NCBI GenBank assembly: GCA_964631745.1
Contig: CAZVWV010000014.1
Span: 1-40,355 of the forward strand
DNA: 40,355 nucleotides
Direction of reading: 5' to 3'
Source: CAZVWV01 sp964631745
GTDB lineage: Bacteria; Bdellovibrionota_C; UBA2361; JBGSMV01
Part shown: positions 16,777 through 25,934 of the stretch, one piece after another
Layout of the letters: each line of letters starts with the position of its first letter
Numbering within the stretch: position 1 is the first letter of the stretch
Position numbers and translations under genes: made by a program
Notes under the pieces: model-generated
Seen by the model: the letters and a program-made list of their open reading frames with translations, nothing else
The model's database searches: none
What the model was told of the DNA's origin: nothing

Positions 16777-19287
16777 CTAAGAAAATATCTCTTCCCCTTG
16801 AGGTGATTTTTTGCGGTCCTGGTAAGGCCGAATGTTCAAAAGCTGGCCTTCCGAAACTCCGTACTTTTCAATTAGACCCAAGCGCCCGTAAAGATCGTCC
16901 GGCGTCGAAGTCCCACCAATCAACTCCAAGTACGCCTCTACTTTCGTGCGCAATGTGGGCAGATCCTCAAAAAGCGCCTCAAGTCGAAAAACCCGCACCC
17001 CCTTTGCGACAAGATCAGGTATCAACCTAGCTGCCGACTGCGGCACGCCGTTAAACATGGTGTTTCGACACTCCGCATCGGCCTTAAGAGGATGAACGCC
17101 TCCCTGAGGATCGCGAAGCTCAACCCGATGTTTCTCGCAAGGCTTCCCGCAGTCTCTATAACTTGTGCCTTTACTTAAGAAAGCCGCAAAAACGCAGTGC
17201 TCCATATGAAAGGCCGGCATATACTGGTGCACTGTAACCTCACAACGTCTACCGTCCAGATGCTCTAAGAGATCAAGGAGCTGTTCCTTATTCAGATCGT
17301 ACGAGGGACAGATGCGATCAAGTTTCTGCTCAAGCATCCACTTCGCGCTAACAGAGTTGGCTACATTCAAACTAAAATCGCCAATTAGCTTAAGCTCTTT
17401 ATCCTGAAAGTACTGAAGCGCGCCCAAGTTCCGCACTAATACATAATCGGGCGCAAGCCGTTTGATATACTCCAGGTGACCACGCTCCCCTGGTTTTAAA
17501 ATGCGCGTGGTGGCAATGCCCACCTTAAAACCCAATTCTCGTAACTGGCGCAGAGAATCGCCGTATTCTTTTCCGAATTCAAAATCAAGATAGACGGTAT
17601 TTAGTTTTAACCCCCTTAAAGATTCCACCTGTGCGGCGTCGCGGATAAGCACCGATAATTCCGGGAAAGCTGCCTCGGCAACTGTTGAGCGCGCCTGCGT
17701 ATCAACCCGGCAGGACTTACCTTGTTCCTCTAGCCAACTAAGCGCATCACTCTCTTCAATTCGCGCAAGTGCGGGCCTCTGAGTTCGAGCAAGCCGTAGC
17801 TCTTTCACCGCCTGGCGGCGCATCTCTTTTAGCTCTTTGTTATGTAGGAAAACCTGCCCTTTAACCTTATACTTAGCCGACCCAAGCACAAAACAAGTTC
17901 CACTTAAGGCCGCAAGCTCTCCCAATGTGCCCTCGGAAGTAATCGGCGCTTTTCTAGCGGGCGCAAGCACAGCCTGGCTCATTACCGTTACTACATGCTG
18001 GCCATCGGAGTATTCGGCGCATAAGCGTTCACCCACATCTCCCCGCACTCCAATCGATACGGGAACTCTTTTCTCAAGGGCCTTATCGCTAAATGACTTT
18101 CGCCATTTGTCCTCAATCGACGGGGAAGAGTTCAAGAAAGCACTCATGCCAACCTTAAGGCGCCCTATTTCAAAAGTCCTTGAGAGCTCAAGCTCGACTG
18201 AATCTTTGCTGGTGCGACGCACACCATAGACCGGGCCGCCAATTTCAAATTCGTGTTTAAAGTCAGCGAAGACTACCCCATCTCCGTTCTTTACAAGCGC
18301 GGCGCTTGCGATGGTTACCTTATTTTTTCCGACTCCGGAAACTCTACCAAGTTCCAGGCCATGGTGATTCCCGTAACGCCCATCCACAAGCTCTTGATGA
18401 TTTACCCCATCAAGCCAACCGTTGAAAAACCCGCGCGAATAAATCTCGGTCAACTCACGCGAACGTTCTTCTGAATTTTTCAAACTCCCATCTAAAGCTT
18501 CTTTGTAACTTCTGACCGAACTTGCCACATATTCCGGCGATTTAAGACGACCCTCGATTTTGAAAGAATCTATACCCAGCTCCGTCAGTCTCGGCACATC
18601 AGTCAAGGCGCACAGATCCTTAGGCGATACCAGATATCGCCGCTCTCCAAGTGCTTGAGGAATACCGTCCACGATCAAATCGTACGGCAACCTGCAAGAC
18701 TGCGCGCACTGTCCGCGATTGGCTGACCTACCACCCGCGCGCTCGGATGTCAGGCACTGCCCCGAATAAGCTACACACAACGCTCCGTGCACAAAGACTT
18801 CCAACTGCTTATCAGTCCTGGTTCGAATTTTTTCAATCTCTGCAATCGAGACCTCGCGACCCAGCACGTAACGATCGATCCCAAGCGCTGCGGTGATCTC
18901 TATCGCCTCAGCGCAGGTAACTGTCATCTGGGTCGAAGCGTGCACAGTCTGGAGTGGAGCGATCTGTTTTATGAGTCTTACAAGTCCCAAGTCCTGAACG
19001 ATAAAAGCGTCCGGTGCAAGGTCCAGCACGGCTGTCAGTGCAGGTAGTATCTCTGTAAGCTCGCGCTCAAAGATCAGCACATTAAAAGCCACGAACACTT
19101 TCAACCCATACAAATGGGCGTATTCTATGACCTCTCGTAACTCTTCAAAGGCTAAGCTCGGCGCCCGTCCACGCGCGTTGAACCCCGGCATGCCTACATA
19201 AATTGCATCCGCGCCGGAATGCACGGCCGCGCGGCACATGCTCATATCAGCCACGGGGGCTAAAATCTCCGGTAAATCACGGTTCAT
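16777..19287 (-). CDS. U32-family protein with DUF3656, RlhA-like (RNA hydroxylation)
   Basis: An 836-residue member of the U32 'peptidase' family. The N-terminal domain has EVFVHGALCVAYSGQC, then GGRSANRGQCAQSCRL: Cys171, Cys178, Cys194 and Cys198 are the probable Fe-S ligands. The middle region (about 360-520) fits DUF3656. A second U32-like half follows, with its own Cys-rich segment (CVFAAFLSK, then YRDCGKPCEKHR). Characterised relatives (RlhA, TrhP) use prephenate-dependent chemistry to hydroxylate rRNA or tRNA, so RNA hydroxylation is the best guess; protease activity is doubtful. RlhA of E. coli is shorter, so this is the long form. It sits 18 nt after the GT2-TPR gene. Confidence 0.88.
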   Translation of the reverse strand: MNRDLPEILAPVADMSMCRAAVHSGADAIYVGMPGFNARGRAPSLAFEELREVIEYAHLYGLKVFVAFNVLIFERELTEILPALTAVLDLAPDAFIVQDLGLVRLIKQIAPLQTVHASTQMTVTCAEAIEITAALGIDRYVLGREVSIAEIEKIRTRTDKQLEVFVHGALCVAYSGQCLTSERAGGRSANRGQCAQSCRLPYDLIVDGIPQALGERRYLVSPKDLCALTDVPRLTELGIDSFKIEGRLKSPEYVASSVRSYKEALDGSLKNSEERSRELTEIYSRGFFNGWLDGVNHQELVDGRYGNHHGLELGRVSGVGKNKVTIASAALVKNGDGVVFADFKHEFEIGGPVYGVRRTSKDSVELELSRTFEIGRLKVGMSAFLNSSPSIEDKWRKSFSDKALEKRVPVSIGVRGDVGERLCAEYSDGQHVVTVMSQAVLAPARKAPITSEGTLGELAALSGTCFVLGSAKYKVKGQVFLHNKELKEMRRQAVKELRLARTQRPALARIEESDALSWLEEQGKSCRVDTQARSTVAEAAFPELSVLIRDAAQVESLRGLKLNTVYLDFEFGKEYGDSLRQLRELGFKVGIATTRILKPGERGHLEYIKRLAPDYVLVRNLGALQYFQDKELKLIGDFSLNVANSVSAKWMLEQKLDRICPSYDLNKEQLLDLLEHLDGRRCEVTVHQYMPAFHMEHCVFAAFLSKGTSYRDCGKPCEKHRVELRDPQGGVHPLKADAECRNTMFNGVPQSAARLIPDLVAKGVRVFRLEALFEDLPTLRTKVEAYLELIGGTSTPDDLYGRLGLIEKYGVSEGQLLNIRPYQDRKKSPQGEEIFS

Positions 19288-19305
19288 GCCATTTAGGGTA
19301 GGCAG

Positions 19306-20346
19306 CTAACTTTGCTTTGTCAAACGACTGGCGATGGCGCAATCTGCCATATTAGAGAGCGCCACCGGATCGGCGGGAGTGTCATTCAAGACCGCCTCAA
19401 AGCAACGCTTCGCTTCTTCAATATGCCCCAGCCTCAACAGGGCCACGCCTGTTGCGTTCAAAATAGCCAAGTTATCCGCGCCGTAAGAAAGAGAAGTATG
19501 AAAACTTTTTAGAGCTTCCTCGATTTTGCCAAGTTCCAACTGTGACAAGCCCAGGTGATACCAAGCTTTATGGTTTTCCGGCCAAAGCTCTAAGGCCTTC
19601 TCAAGTTTTGGCAAGGCTTCTTGGTAGCGGCCCAGATGCTGAAGCTCTATGGCCAATTCTAGCCAGGGACCCCAGTGATGCGGCAATTCTAAAACTTTCT
19701 GTTCCCCCAACTTAAGATAATTTTCGCTCTTGGCTAGCTTTTCCGATTGCGGTTTGAGACCGGCAAAATGATGAATAACTAAATCGGACGAGGTCACAGG
19801 ACAGGCAATCTTCTCCAAGGAAGGTTGAATTACTTCATGTACCCTACCTGAATATCGGAGTTCCGGCGCATTAGGAAATAATCGAAGGTCTAAGGTGCGC
19901 AGATAATTCTTTGGGATTGGTGTACTTAAGCGCAACTCTGCTCCCGACAAGATCTCAGCGTAAAGTTCCTGGTTGTTCTCATAGTGGACACGTTGGAACT
20001 GGATACCGCGCCGCCCAGCTGAAGCCATCGGCCGCAGGTTATGCGCCAGCTCTTCAGAGAGCATCTCATCGGCATCCAGGACCAGCACCCATGGCATGCT
20101 TGCTTGGCTCAGTGAAAAATTGCGAGCCGCAGCAAAGTCATCGCTCCAATCTATTCGAAATACCTTTGCGCCAAACTCAGAAGCCAGCTCAGGGGTGGTA
20201 TCGGTTGAGCCCGTGTCACAAAATATAATCTCATCCACGACGCCTCGCACCGATCGCAAGGCCTGGCGCAAGAAGCGCTCTTCATTCTTTGCGATCATGC
20301 AAAGCGAAATGCCCGAGGAGCTCTGTTTTTGTGGGGTGTTCTCCAT
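19306..20346 (-). CDS. Family 2 glycosyltransferase with C-terminal TPR repeats
   Basis: A 346-residue protein. Residues 12-110 form a GT-A fold of family 2: ISLCMIAKNEERFL at the start, DEIIFCDTGSTDTT, then the metal-binding DADE at 91-94. Residues about 215-340 carry tetratricopeptide repeats (YQEALPKLEKALELWPENHK, and IEEALKSFHTSLSYG). This SunS-like GT2-TPR architecture is used for protein or surface glycosylation, but the acceptor is unknown here. It lies 50 nt after the pgsA-like gene and 18 nt before the U32 gene. No signal peptide or membrane helix is visible, so cytoplasmic action is expected. Confidence 0.88.
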   Translation of the reverse strand: MENTPQKQSSSGISLCMIAKNEERFLRQALRSVRGVVDEIIFCDTGSTDTTPELASEFGAKVFRIDWSDDFAAARNFSLSQASMPWVLVLDADEMLSEELAHNLRPMASAGRRGIQFQRVHYENNQELYAEILSGAELRLSTPIPKNYLRTLDLRLFPNAPELRYSGRVHEVIQPSLEKIACPVTSSDLVIHHFAGLKPQSEKLAKSENYLKLGEQKVLELPHHWGPWLELAIELQHLGRYQEALPKLEKALELWPENHKAWYHLGLSQLELGKIEEALKSFHTSLSYGADNLAILNATGVALLRLGHIEEAKRCFEAVLNDTPADPVALSNMADCAIASRLTKQS

Positions 20347-20396
20347 TTGGATATTAGATGAATCTCGGTCCCGACCCTCTTCAGAAGATTAAATAC

Positions 20397-20993
20397 TCAC
20401 TTAGCCTGAGTCTTTTCTTCGCCCAAAATCTCAATCGTGTACTCGTAAGCGCCCCAATAAGAAACCAGCACGGAGAGAAGCAATAAATTAACCCCCATCA
20501 TCTGGGCCGATAAATCAAACCCAAAAAGCTTTATTGGCACGTCATGCAGTAAAAGCAACACAATCGCAAACATTTGAAAACCGCTTTTGAATTTTCCGGT
20601 GGCACTCGCCGCCACAATCTTTCCGTGAGAGGCAGCCACGGCGCGCAACCCGGAGATCCAAGTCTCTCTCGCTAAAACTAGAACCACCATCCACCCGGGC
20701 ACCCAGGGCTCGCCGTACACATCCGAACGCAGGGCCGTTAGCATCACGAGTGCTGTCATGACTAGGATTTTATCGGCGACAGGATCAAGAAGTTTGCCGA
20801 AATCCGAAACAGCTTGATAACGCCTTGCCCAGTATCCGTCTAACAGGTCCGTCAGGGCCGCTACTATAAACACAACAGTGGCGAGATTAACCATCCAGGG
20901 CGCAGGATCCACCATCAGCAGCATAAAAACGGGGATCAAGCCTAAGCGCGAATAAGTTAGCCAATTCGGAATCTTCTTGTATATTTCAGACAT
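20397..20993 (-). CDS. pgsA: CDP-diacylglycerol--glycerol-3-phosphate 3-phosphatidyltransferase
   Basis: A 198-residue inner-membrane enzyme of the CDP-alcohol phosphatidyltransferase family. The full signature D-x2-DG-x2-AR-x8-G-x3-D-x3-D is present: Asp49, Asp52, Gly53, Arg57, Gly66, Asp70 and Asp74. Five to six hydrophobic segments are visible. PgsA makes phosphatidylglycerol-phosphate, the committed step to PG and cardiolipin. The N-terminal WLTYSRLGLIPVFM motif is typical of PgsA rather than of phosphatidylserine synthase; other CDP-alcohol transferases are less likely. It starts 17 nt after the upstream lytic transglycosylase gene. Confidence 0.92.
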   Translation of the reverse strand: MSEIYKKIPNWLTYSRLGLIPVFMLLMVDPAPWMVNLATVVFIVAALTDLLDGYWARRYQAVSDFGKLLDPVADKILVMTALVMLTALRSDVYGEPWVPGWMVVLVLARETWISGLRAVAASHGKIVAASATGKFKSGFQMFAIVLLLLHDVPIKLFGFDLSAQMMGVNLLLLSVLVSYWGAYEYTIEILGEEKTQAK

Positions 20994-21010
20994 ATCTATT
21001 CTGCGCCCAT

Positions 21011-21655
21011 TTATTCCAACTTGTGCCTTTTAATTTCGGCGGTGGCGTAACGATCACGTACATGCAAAACCCTCGGCACATACTGCTGCGTCTCAGCGTA
21101 TGGCGGGATTCCTGCATACCGTTTGACCGCCTCTTCGCCAGCATTGTACGCGGCCAGAGCCAAACGTGGGTTCCCCTTAAATCGTCTAAGTAAATATGCT
21201 AGATGGCGGGTTCCCCCGTCAATGTTTTGCTGCGGATCGATCGAGTTACTCACACCCAGGAGTCTAGCCCTATCCGGCATAAGTTGCATCAACCCACGCG
21301 CCCCCTTTGGCGAGCGTGCGTTGGGGTTAAAGCCCGATTCGCAATGAATCACCGCCCTTACTAAATGCCTATCCACGCCATATTTTTGGGCAGCCTGATC
21401 GATAAAACTGTTAAATTTATTACGAAACAAACGCCCCTGACCCCGCACTGGCGCCACACTGTACCAAGAAAAATTTGAGCGCTTCGCCTCAAAAACTTCA
21501 GCCTTTATCCCACTCGGTGGGGGCCTACTGGTAAAGCGAATAACCCCGCTTTTCTCCTTATAGACGTAAGTCGGGCCTGCCCACGCCGAACGCAAGTCGC
21601 ACAGGCAAAGAAACAGAATTAAGCCAACAAACTTAACAGAATCCAACCGGCACAT
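21011..21655 (-). CDS. Slt-type lytic transglycosylase with N-terminal DUF4124-like region
   Basis: A 214-residue envelope enzyme that cleaves peptidoglycan to 1,6-anhydromuropeptides. A signal peptide is likely (residues 1-26, cleavage near SAWA-G). Residues 27-55 (TYVYKEKSGVIRFTSRPPP) resemble a DUF4124 beta module. The SLT domain covers 80-205: catalytic Glu106 in HCESGFNPNARS, then GARGLMQLMP and ALAAYNAGEEAVKRY, all diagnostic. The ATG at 21655 overlaps the HDOD gene by 23 nt, which suggests translational coupling. Expected location is periplasmic. Confidence 0.93.
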   Translation of the reverse strand: MCRLDSVKFVGLILFLCLCDLRSAWAGPTYVYKEKSGVIRFTSRPPPSGIKAEVFEAKRSNFSWYSVAPVRGQGRLFRNKFNSFIDQAAQKYGVDRHLVRAVIHCESGFNPNARSPKGARGLMQLMPDRARLLGVSNSIDPQQNIDGGTRHLAYLLRRFKGNPRLALAAYNAGEEAVKRYAGIPPYAETQQYVPRVLHVRDRYATAEIKRHKLE

Positions 21656-23180
21656 CGAACCATTCTTCCGCCAAAGCTATTGCCGCCACCTGTTCCTGCG
21701 TATCAAGCGCCTGCGCTTCGTTACGCTTATTCTTGTGTGCAAAAAACACTCCTTGAACATCATTTAAGGCCATGGCCGGGAAAGCCACAAACGGCCAACA
21801 ATCCGGCACAATCGGGTCCCCGGTAAACACCGTCTTGCGCTGCAGGGCGGCCTGCAAGTCAGGCATGTAGGTACTGTTTGGATCGATTATACGCCGCACC
21901 ATCTCGTCCAGATTTAAATCCGGCTCGCGTTCCCCAAGCCACACGGCCGGTGCCAGTGAGCCGCCGTTCTTATCCAACCGCAAAAACATAGCAAAATCGA
22001 AGTTCATCCCATGCAAGAGCGCGCGCAAGGTGCAAAGCACCGCTTGCGGCAATCGATAAAATTGACCTTCGTCAGGCCGAGTCTTAAAACAGGCTCGAAG
22101 CTCATTAATAAATGAGTTGATACGCTCGTGCAGGCCGGGCCATTTTATTGAGCGCGTGTTAATTGTACCGTCGGGCTCTACAATCGGCTCTGTGTACTTC
22201 TCAACGTATAGCGGCAAGCGCATGGGGGTGAAACCTATGTGGTTTAAGCTCTGAACCAGTTGCGACAAAGCCTCGCCTAAGCTCTCGCCGACTTTGTCTG
22301 CCGGAAGGTTAATGCGTGAGGACATATCCTCAATTAAAGTGTTTAGCGCTCGAAGCCCCGAGAAATCACTGATAATGGTGGTTAAACGGTTGGCTATGTG
22401 TACCGCTCCCACCACTGCGCGCACATCGCGCCCCTCATCGGCCGCCCAGGTGCGTTTATGCCATGGCGCAATCTGCACCAGCGGTATGGAAGTGACTATG
22501 CGCTTTGGCAGATTTAGGGCGCTGGCTAGATCGGCTCCCATCTCTGCCGTGCTCTTACCTACTAATTTTTTAAAATTTTTCTCAAGCGACCCGGCCGGAG
22601 TAGCGCGTGTATGGTCTAGAAAAAGTGCGCTGTAAATATTGGGTTTATCGAAGGCCAAAAGCGCCAGGGGCAGCCTGCTCAACACCGCCAAAATATGGGC
22701 ATTCCCTTCCAAGCCCTGGCGCGGTGCCAAGATTGAAACTATCCGGCGCGCAAGGATGCTGGAAAGCACCATCTCTTGAAACACAAGCGCTGAAACGGAA
22801 CGCCCCAAAAATATCGCCCGAAAATTCTTGGCGTCAGCAACCTCTGTTGCGACATCAGGAATGCGGTTTATTCCAACTAAATTTACCGCACCTAACACCG
22901 AGGTAATATCATGCCCCCTTGAATACAAAGTACTATTAACTACCGAAATAAGTCGCAGCGAAAGCAGCGGATCATCACAGATGGCGGAAGCTAATTGTTC
23001 CGACTTCAGTCGATCCGAGAAGGCTAATGCGCGCAGCTCCTGCAACAATTTTAAGGAAGTGGGAAATTCCCCATGCATCGAGCACAGTTTTACGAGCTGC
23101 TCGCCAATAGTTTTAGTGGCCGTCTCAGGAATCTGAGCAACATTATTAGTAAGATCTCTAAATGCAAAGTAGAGTGACAT
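21633..23180 (-). CDS. HDOD-domain signalling protein
   Basis: A 515-residue soluble protein. Residues about 30-270 fit the HDOD domain, an HD-related output domain without the metal-binding HD pair: LASAICDDPLLSLRLISVVN is the characteristic early helix pair, followed by SVLGAVNLVGINRIPD. The C-terminal 170 residues (from about 345) may be a GAF-like sensory module, but I see no decisive motif. HDOD proteins act in regulatory pathways (motility, c-di-GMP, stress) by unclear mechanisms. Its ATG overlaps the greB-like stop codon (TAATG) and its 3' end overlaps the transglycosylase gene, so it is tightly embedded in this operon. Confidence 0.82.
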   Translation of the reverse strand: MSLYFAFRDLTNNVAQIPETATKTIGEQLVKLCSMHGEFPTSLKLLQELRALAFSDRLKSEQLASAICDDPLLSLRLISVVNSTLYSRGHDITSVLGAVNLVGINRIPDVATEVADAKNFRAIFLGRSVSALVFQEMVLSSILARRIVSILAPRQGLEGNAHILAVLSRLPLALLAFDKPNIYSALFLDHTRATPAGSLEKNFKKLVGKSTAEMGADLASALNLPKRIVTSIPLVQIAPWHKRTWAADEGRDVRAVVGAVHIANRLTTIISDFSGLRALNTLIEDMSSRINLPADKVGESLGEALSQLVQSLNHIGFTPMRLPLYVEKYTEPIVEPDGTINTRSIKWPGLHERINSFINELRACFKTRPDEGQFYRLPQAVLCTLRALLHGMNFDFAMFLRLDKNGGSLAPAVWLGEREPDLNLDEMVRRIIDPNSTYMPDLQAALQRKTVFTGDPIVPDCWPFVAFPAMALNDVQGVFFAHKNKRNEAQALDTQEQVAAIALAEEWFDVPVGFC

Positions 23181-23731
23181 TAGTCTAAGTTCTTATATTC
23201 AATCTTAACGATCTCGACCTCTTGCAAGCCCTTAGGAGATCTGAACTGCACTATATCACCTTCCCTGGCTTTGAGAAGCGCCGAACCTAAGGGGGATATC
23301 CAGCTTATACGACTCTTGGCGAGATCAACCTCATCAACGCCTACGATAGAATAAGTGCGCTGATTATCATTTTCGTCAGCAATCGTGACAGTAGCGCCAA
23401 ACATGACCTGATCGCAGGCAACAAGCAGCGGATCAACCACTTCGGCGCTCTGCAAACGTTTGCCAAGGTAGCGCATGCGCCTGTCGATCTCTCGTAATCT
23501 GCGCTTATTATAAGTGTAGTCTCCATTCTCGGAACGATCCCCGTTCCCAGCGGCCCAGCTAACGATCTTACAAACCTCTGGACGCTCCTTCGTTCGAAGC
23601 TGCTTTAACTCATCTTGCAAGCGCCGTGCACCCTGTGGAGTGATATAGTTCTTACCACCAGGTAAGGCTGGCCCTTTCTCCTCTTCTAGGTCATCCTGTT
23701 GGTCGTCTTCTTTTGTAAAGGCCTTGCTCAT
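23180..23731 (-). CDS. greB: GreA/GreB-family transcription elongation factor
   Basis: A 183-residue protein with the two Gre domains: an N-terminal antiparallel coiled coil (about 30-105), bearing at its tip the acidic motif GDRSENGDY that stimulates transcript cleavage by RNA polymerase, and a C-terminal FKBP-like domain (about 108-180, with SPLGSALLKAREGD). The short acidic N-terminal extension (TKEDDQQDDLEEEKG) is unusual for GreA, and the YITPQGARRLQDEL start fits GreB, so I prefer GreB. A TTG at 23758 is in frame, but the ATG at 23731 gives the better N-terminus. First gene of the seven-gene cluster; its stop overlaps the HDOD start as TAATG. Confidence 0.88.
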   Translation of the reverse strand: MSKAFTKEDDQQDDLEEEKGPALPGGKNYITPQGARRLQDELKQLRTKERPEVCKIVSWAAGNGDRSENGDYTYNKRRLREIDRRMRYLGKRLQSAEVVDPLLVACDQVMFGATVTIADENDNQRTYSIVGVDEVDLAKSRISWISPLGSALLKAREGDIVQFRSPKGLQEVEIVKIEYKNLD

Positions 23732-23775
23732 ACTGCTTATAATAATATGAGGGGGCAATTTTGTCGCGAGACTAA

Positions 23776-25176
23776 ATGAAACGTATTATTATCGTAATTC
23801 TTGTAGTTGGTGCGGCCTGGTGGTTTTTTGCTGACAGTAAAAACGAGCCCGTCCAGCCGGCCACCACCAAGCCAGTTCAAGATCTTAGCGACGAAGAAGA
23901 CGCTGAGACTATTGAAGCGCCCTTACGAGGCACAGCTTCAGCGTTACCTACCCCGGCCAATCATGCACCACAGGAAACGCCGTTCAATCCCAGGGAATGG
24001 GGCGATAACTCAGAGCTAGATCAACTGCGCGCGACAGCGCCAATTACTCCTACTCCGATTTTAACTCCGGCGTCGACTTTCATAATTGGCACAATACCTC
24101 CGGTACCGGCCGAGACCATCTCTGCTGATAAGCAATCTGCGGGAGCTCATCTTGAAGCGCTTAAAGAGTTAGCCTCCTCAACCAGGCGCCTCGCGGGCGT
24201 GCGCGGCGGTAGCGGCGCTGGTCAGATAGACTCAGCCGCTGACGCACTTGCGTCCGATGATGAAGATCAAGATGACATTATCAAAAAATACCCACGCGTA
24301 GTCGGCCAAGCGCGCGGCTACCAGATGCTATATCTAATGCATCCCAACGCGCGCGCAACCGTGGAGCGCCAGGTGCAGGCCATGCTCGATTCTAACGTGA
24401 CAGAGCCGTATCTCGGCGTCCTAACTGACGGGACTTTCGGGAAAGACTATGCTTATTTAAATGGGATCGTAAAAAGGCTCTCGGTTGAAGGTCGCGCTCT
24501 AACTTTGGCGCTCTATCTTTCAAATGGGTCTACTCAGCGCACCTACAAAGAGCTCCCTATTGTCGCCGGATTTAACTCCATCGACCCACTGCAATTTAGA
24601 GATAAGATTCAAAGAGATCTTCACCTGAGAGATCAATTCAGCGCCATGGCCAAGGAAGCCCGCCCAACTTTTGAACTGAACAGATCGTTAAATCCAAACG
24701 CAAAAAATATCGCCATCGTGATGCTTGAAGATAATTTGGATAGCGCCTCATATGCCAGCATGCGCGCTCTGGCTCTAAAGGAGTTGTCGGGCATAGCGCA
24801 AATTGTGAGAAACCCGTGTCCGGGTTGTACAGATGGGAGCGATGGTAATTCATTGGGAGATCCGGTCGAGTTGCATGACCCCTTGCAGCTCACAACACTG
24901 CGCGCAAATGATGGCTTCGCCTTGGATGGCATCGGATACGGGTTTGGGTCAGATTTGGGTGGCAATGTTCTTTCGCTGGACCAGGTGAAGCAGCTCCTGA
25001 CTTTGGCGAAAGCACGCGGCTTGAACTATTTCGGATTATGGCGCGCCGAACGCCAAGGCCGCGGCGCAGTCGGCAAAGTGCACCCGGACCAGCGCGTGTA
25101 TGAAGTGCCCACGCCCGAGCAGGTGAATGCCGAGATCGAGCTGCTGCGATACGGGCTGGCTAGTGTGCAGGAGTAG
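23776..25176 (+). CDS. Membrane-anchored unknown protein with a possible TIM-barrel-like domain
   Basis: A 466-residue protein with one N-terminal hydrophobic helix (RIIIVILVVGAAWWFFA) and no cleavage motif, so it is probably anchored in the inner membrane and faces the periplasm. A Pro/Thr/Ala-rich linker covers about 25-190. The C-terminal domain (about 200-460) alternates strand-like and helix-like segments (ALTLALYLSNG, IAIVMLEDNL, IAQIVRNPC, FALDGIGYGFG, LNYFGLWRAERQG) in a way that suggests a (beta/alpha) barrel such as a glycoside-hydrolase fold. I see no catalytic signature and do not assign a function. CPGC at about 353-356 is a noticeable Cys pair. It is divergent from greB; a TATAAT at 23738 fits its -10. 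Confidence 0.72.
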   Translation: MKRIIIVILVVGAAWWFFADSKNEPVQPATTKPVQDLSDEEDAETIEAPLRGTASALPTPANHAPQETPFNPREWGDNSELDQLRATAPITPTPILTPASTFIIGTIPPVPAETISADKQSAGAHLEALKELASSTRRLAGVRGGSGAGQIDSAADALASDDEDQDDIIKKYPRVVGQARGYQMLYLMHPNARATVERQVQAMLDSNVTEPYLGVLTDGTFGKDYAYLNGIVKRLSVEGRALTLALYLSNGSTQRTYKELPIVAGFNSIDPLQFRDKIQRDLHLRDQFSAMAKEARPTFELNRSLNPNAKNIAIVMLEDNLDSASYASMRALALKELSGIAQIVRNPCPGCTDGSDGNSLGDPVELHDPLQLTTLRANDGFALDGIGYGFGSDLGGNVLSLDQVKQLLTLAKARGLNYFGLWRAERQGRGAVGKVHPDQRVYEVPTPEQVNAEIELLRYGLASVQE

Positions 25177-25203
25177 CCTCCGCCTGCTTGCACTTGGTGC
25201 TGG
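25176..25203 (+). repeat. Left-end fragment of the dispersed repeat, copy D
   Basis: CGCCTGCTTGCACTTGGTGC (25181-25200), followed by TG, matches the left end of copy C at 20 of 22 positions. The rest of the element is absent. It lies right after the stop of the gene ending at 25176. The A-to-G change in the CACC arm keeps pairing with GGTG through a wobble. Confidence 0.6.
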
Positions 25204-25285
25204 CACGCAATTGCATTTCGCTCGGAATTTTCATGCCACTAGTTAAGAATCAGCTGACGAAAATGCAGTACCGCACCTTCACCGA

Positions 25286-25361
25286 GGGGGCAGCGCAACC
25301 TTCTGTAACCTTTCACAGCTCAACCTCACATCACCCAAGGTGACAGAAGTTGCGCTCCCCC
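25286..25361. repeat. Long imperfect inverted repeat between convergent genes
   Basis: The arms 25286-25312 and 25337-25361 can pair over about 25 bp. GGGGG(C)AGCGCAAC on the left matches GTTGCGCTCCCCC on the right with a bulged C. TTCTGT(A)ACCTT matches AAGGTGACAGAA with one mismatch, plus one more bulge between the blocks. The loop is about 24 nt. It lies 7 nt beyond the stop of the minus-strand 188-residue gene and about 110 nt after the plus-strand gene, so bidirectional termination is likely; no T tract is present. An element end is the alternative. Confidence 0.65.
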
Positions 25362-25367
25362 TATGCG

Positions 25368-25934
25368 TTAGTGGATCGACTCGAGCGGCCAGACCCGCGG
25401 GTGGTCGGGACTGTCCAATCTAAAGCCACGGGACTCTTGAGCCACCAGGAAAAGCCCGCTTGTCGGGATGATGGCGAGCACCCTTTCCGGATAGATGGCA
25501 AACAAACTGCCAGCCTGATGGCCCGGCTGCAGAGCGACGAATTCGCCCGGTAAGCCGGAGAGCCCCACCTCGAGAATTGCTCGTGGCGGACTCAATTCCT
25601 TAAGCCAATCACCACCCAGCAGATTTGACCACTCCCCTTCGGGCACCACACGGAAAGCGAACGGTCCCTCGAAGCCGTCTTGGACTGAACAGGCCAGGCT
25701 CCGAACATTGATCATGAAGAAAGGGCCGGGCTCCCTCTTCCGAGAGTCGCAATCGGACGGCACCCTCTGAATGGTGACCAAGCCATAGTCTTCATCTTTT
25801 CCATCGGCCCATTCGACCGAATACCCAACGAAAAACGGCATGGCCGTTTGCTGGCTACGCGCTGCAATCTCTTCAGCCACAGCACCCCTCCTGGTTAGAT
25901 CAACTCTCACCTCCCAACGCAAAAGCCCCGGCAT
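25368..25934 (-). CDS. Hypothetical protein, 188 residues
   Basis: I do not recognise it. The frame is long, begins at an ATG preceded by AAGGA at short spacing, and has mixed, protein-like composition (MPGLLRWEVRVDLTRRGAVA at the N-terminus). It has no signal peptide or membrane segment. Several beta-like stretches rich in Val, Phe and Gly (AFRVVPEGEW, AILEVGLSGLPGEFVAL, GSLFAIYPERVLAIIP) suggest a beta-sandwich-like protein. Base composition looks more G+C-rich than the flanks, especially compared with the AT-rich 25935-26355. It is flanked by a long inverted repeat and a repeat fragment, so acquisition by transfer is possible. Confidence 0.55.
   Translation of the reverse strand: MPGLLRWEVRVDLTRRGAVAEEIAARSQQTAMPFFVGYSVEWADGKDEDYGLVTIQRVPSDCDSRKREPGPFFMINVRSLACSVQDGFEGPFAFRVVPEGEWSNLLGGDWLKELSPPRAILEVGLSGLPGEFVALQPGHQAGSLFAIYPERVLAIIPTSGLFLVAQESRGFRLDSPDHPRVWPLESIH

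Noticed and set aside
24633..24965. 110-codon minus-strand frame inside the gene at 23776
   Set aside because: Shadow of the plus-strand gene; Ser/Pro-rich composition and no start signal.
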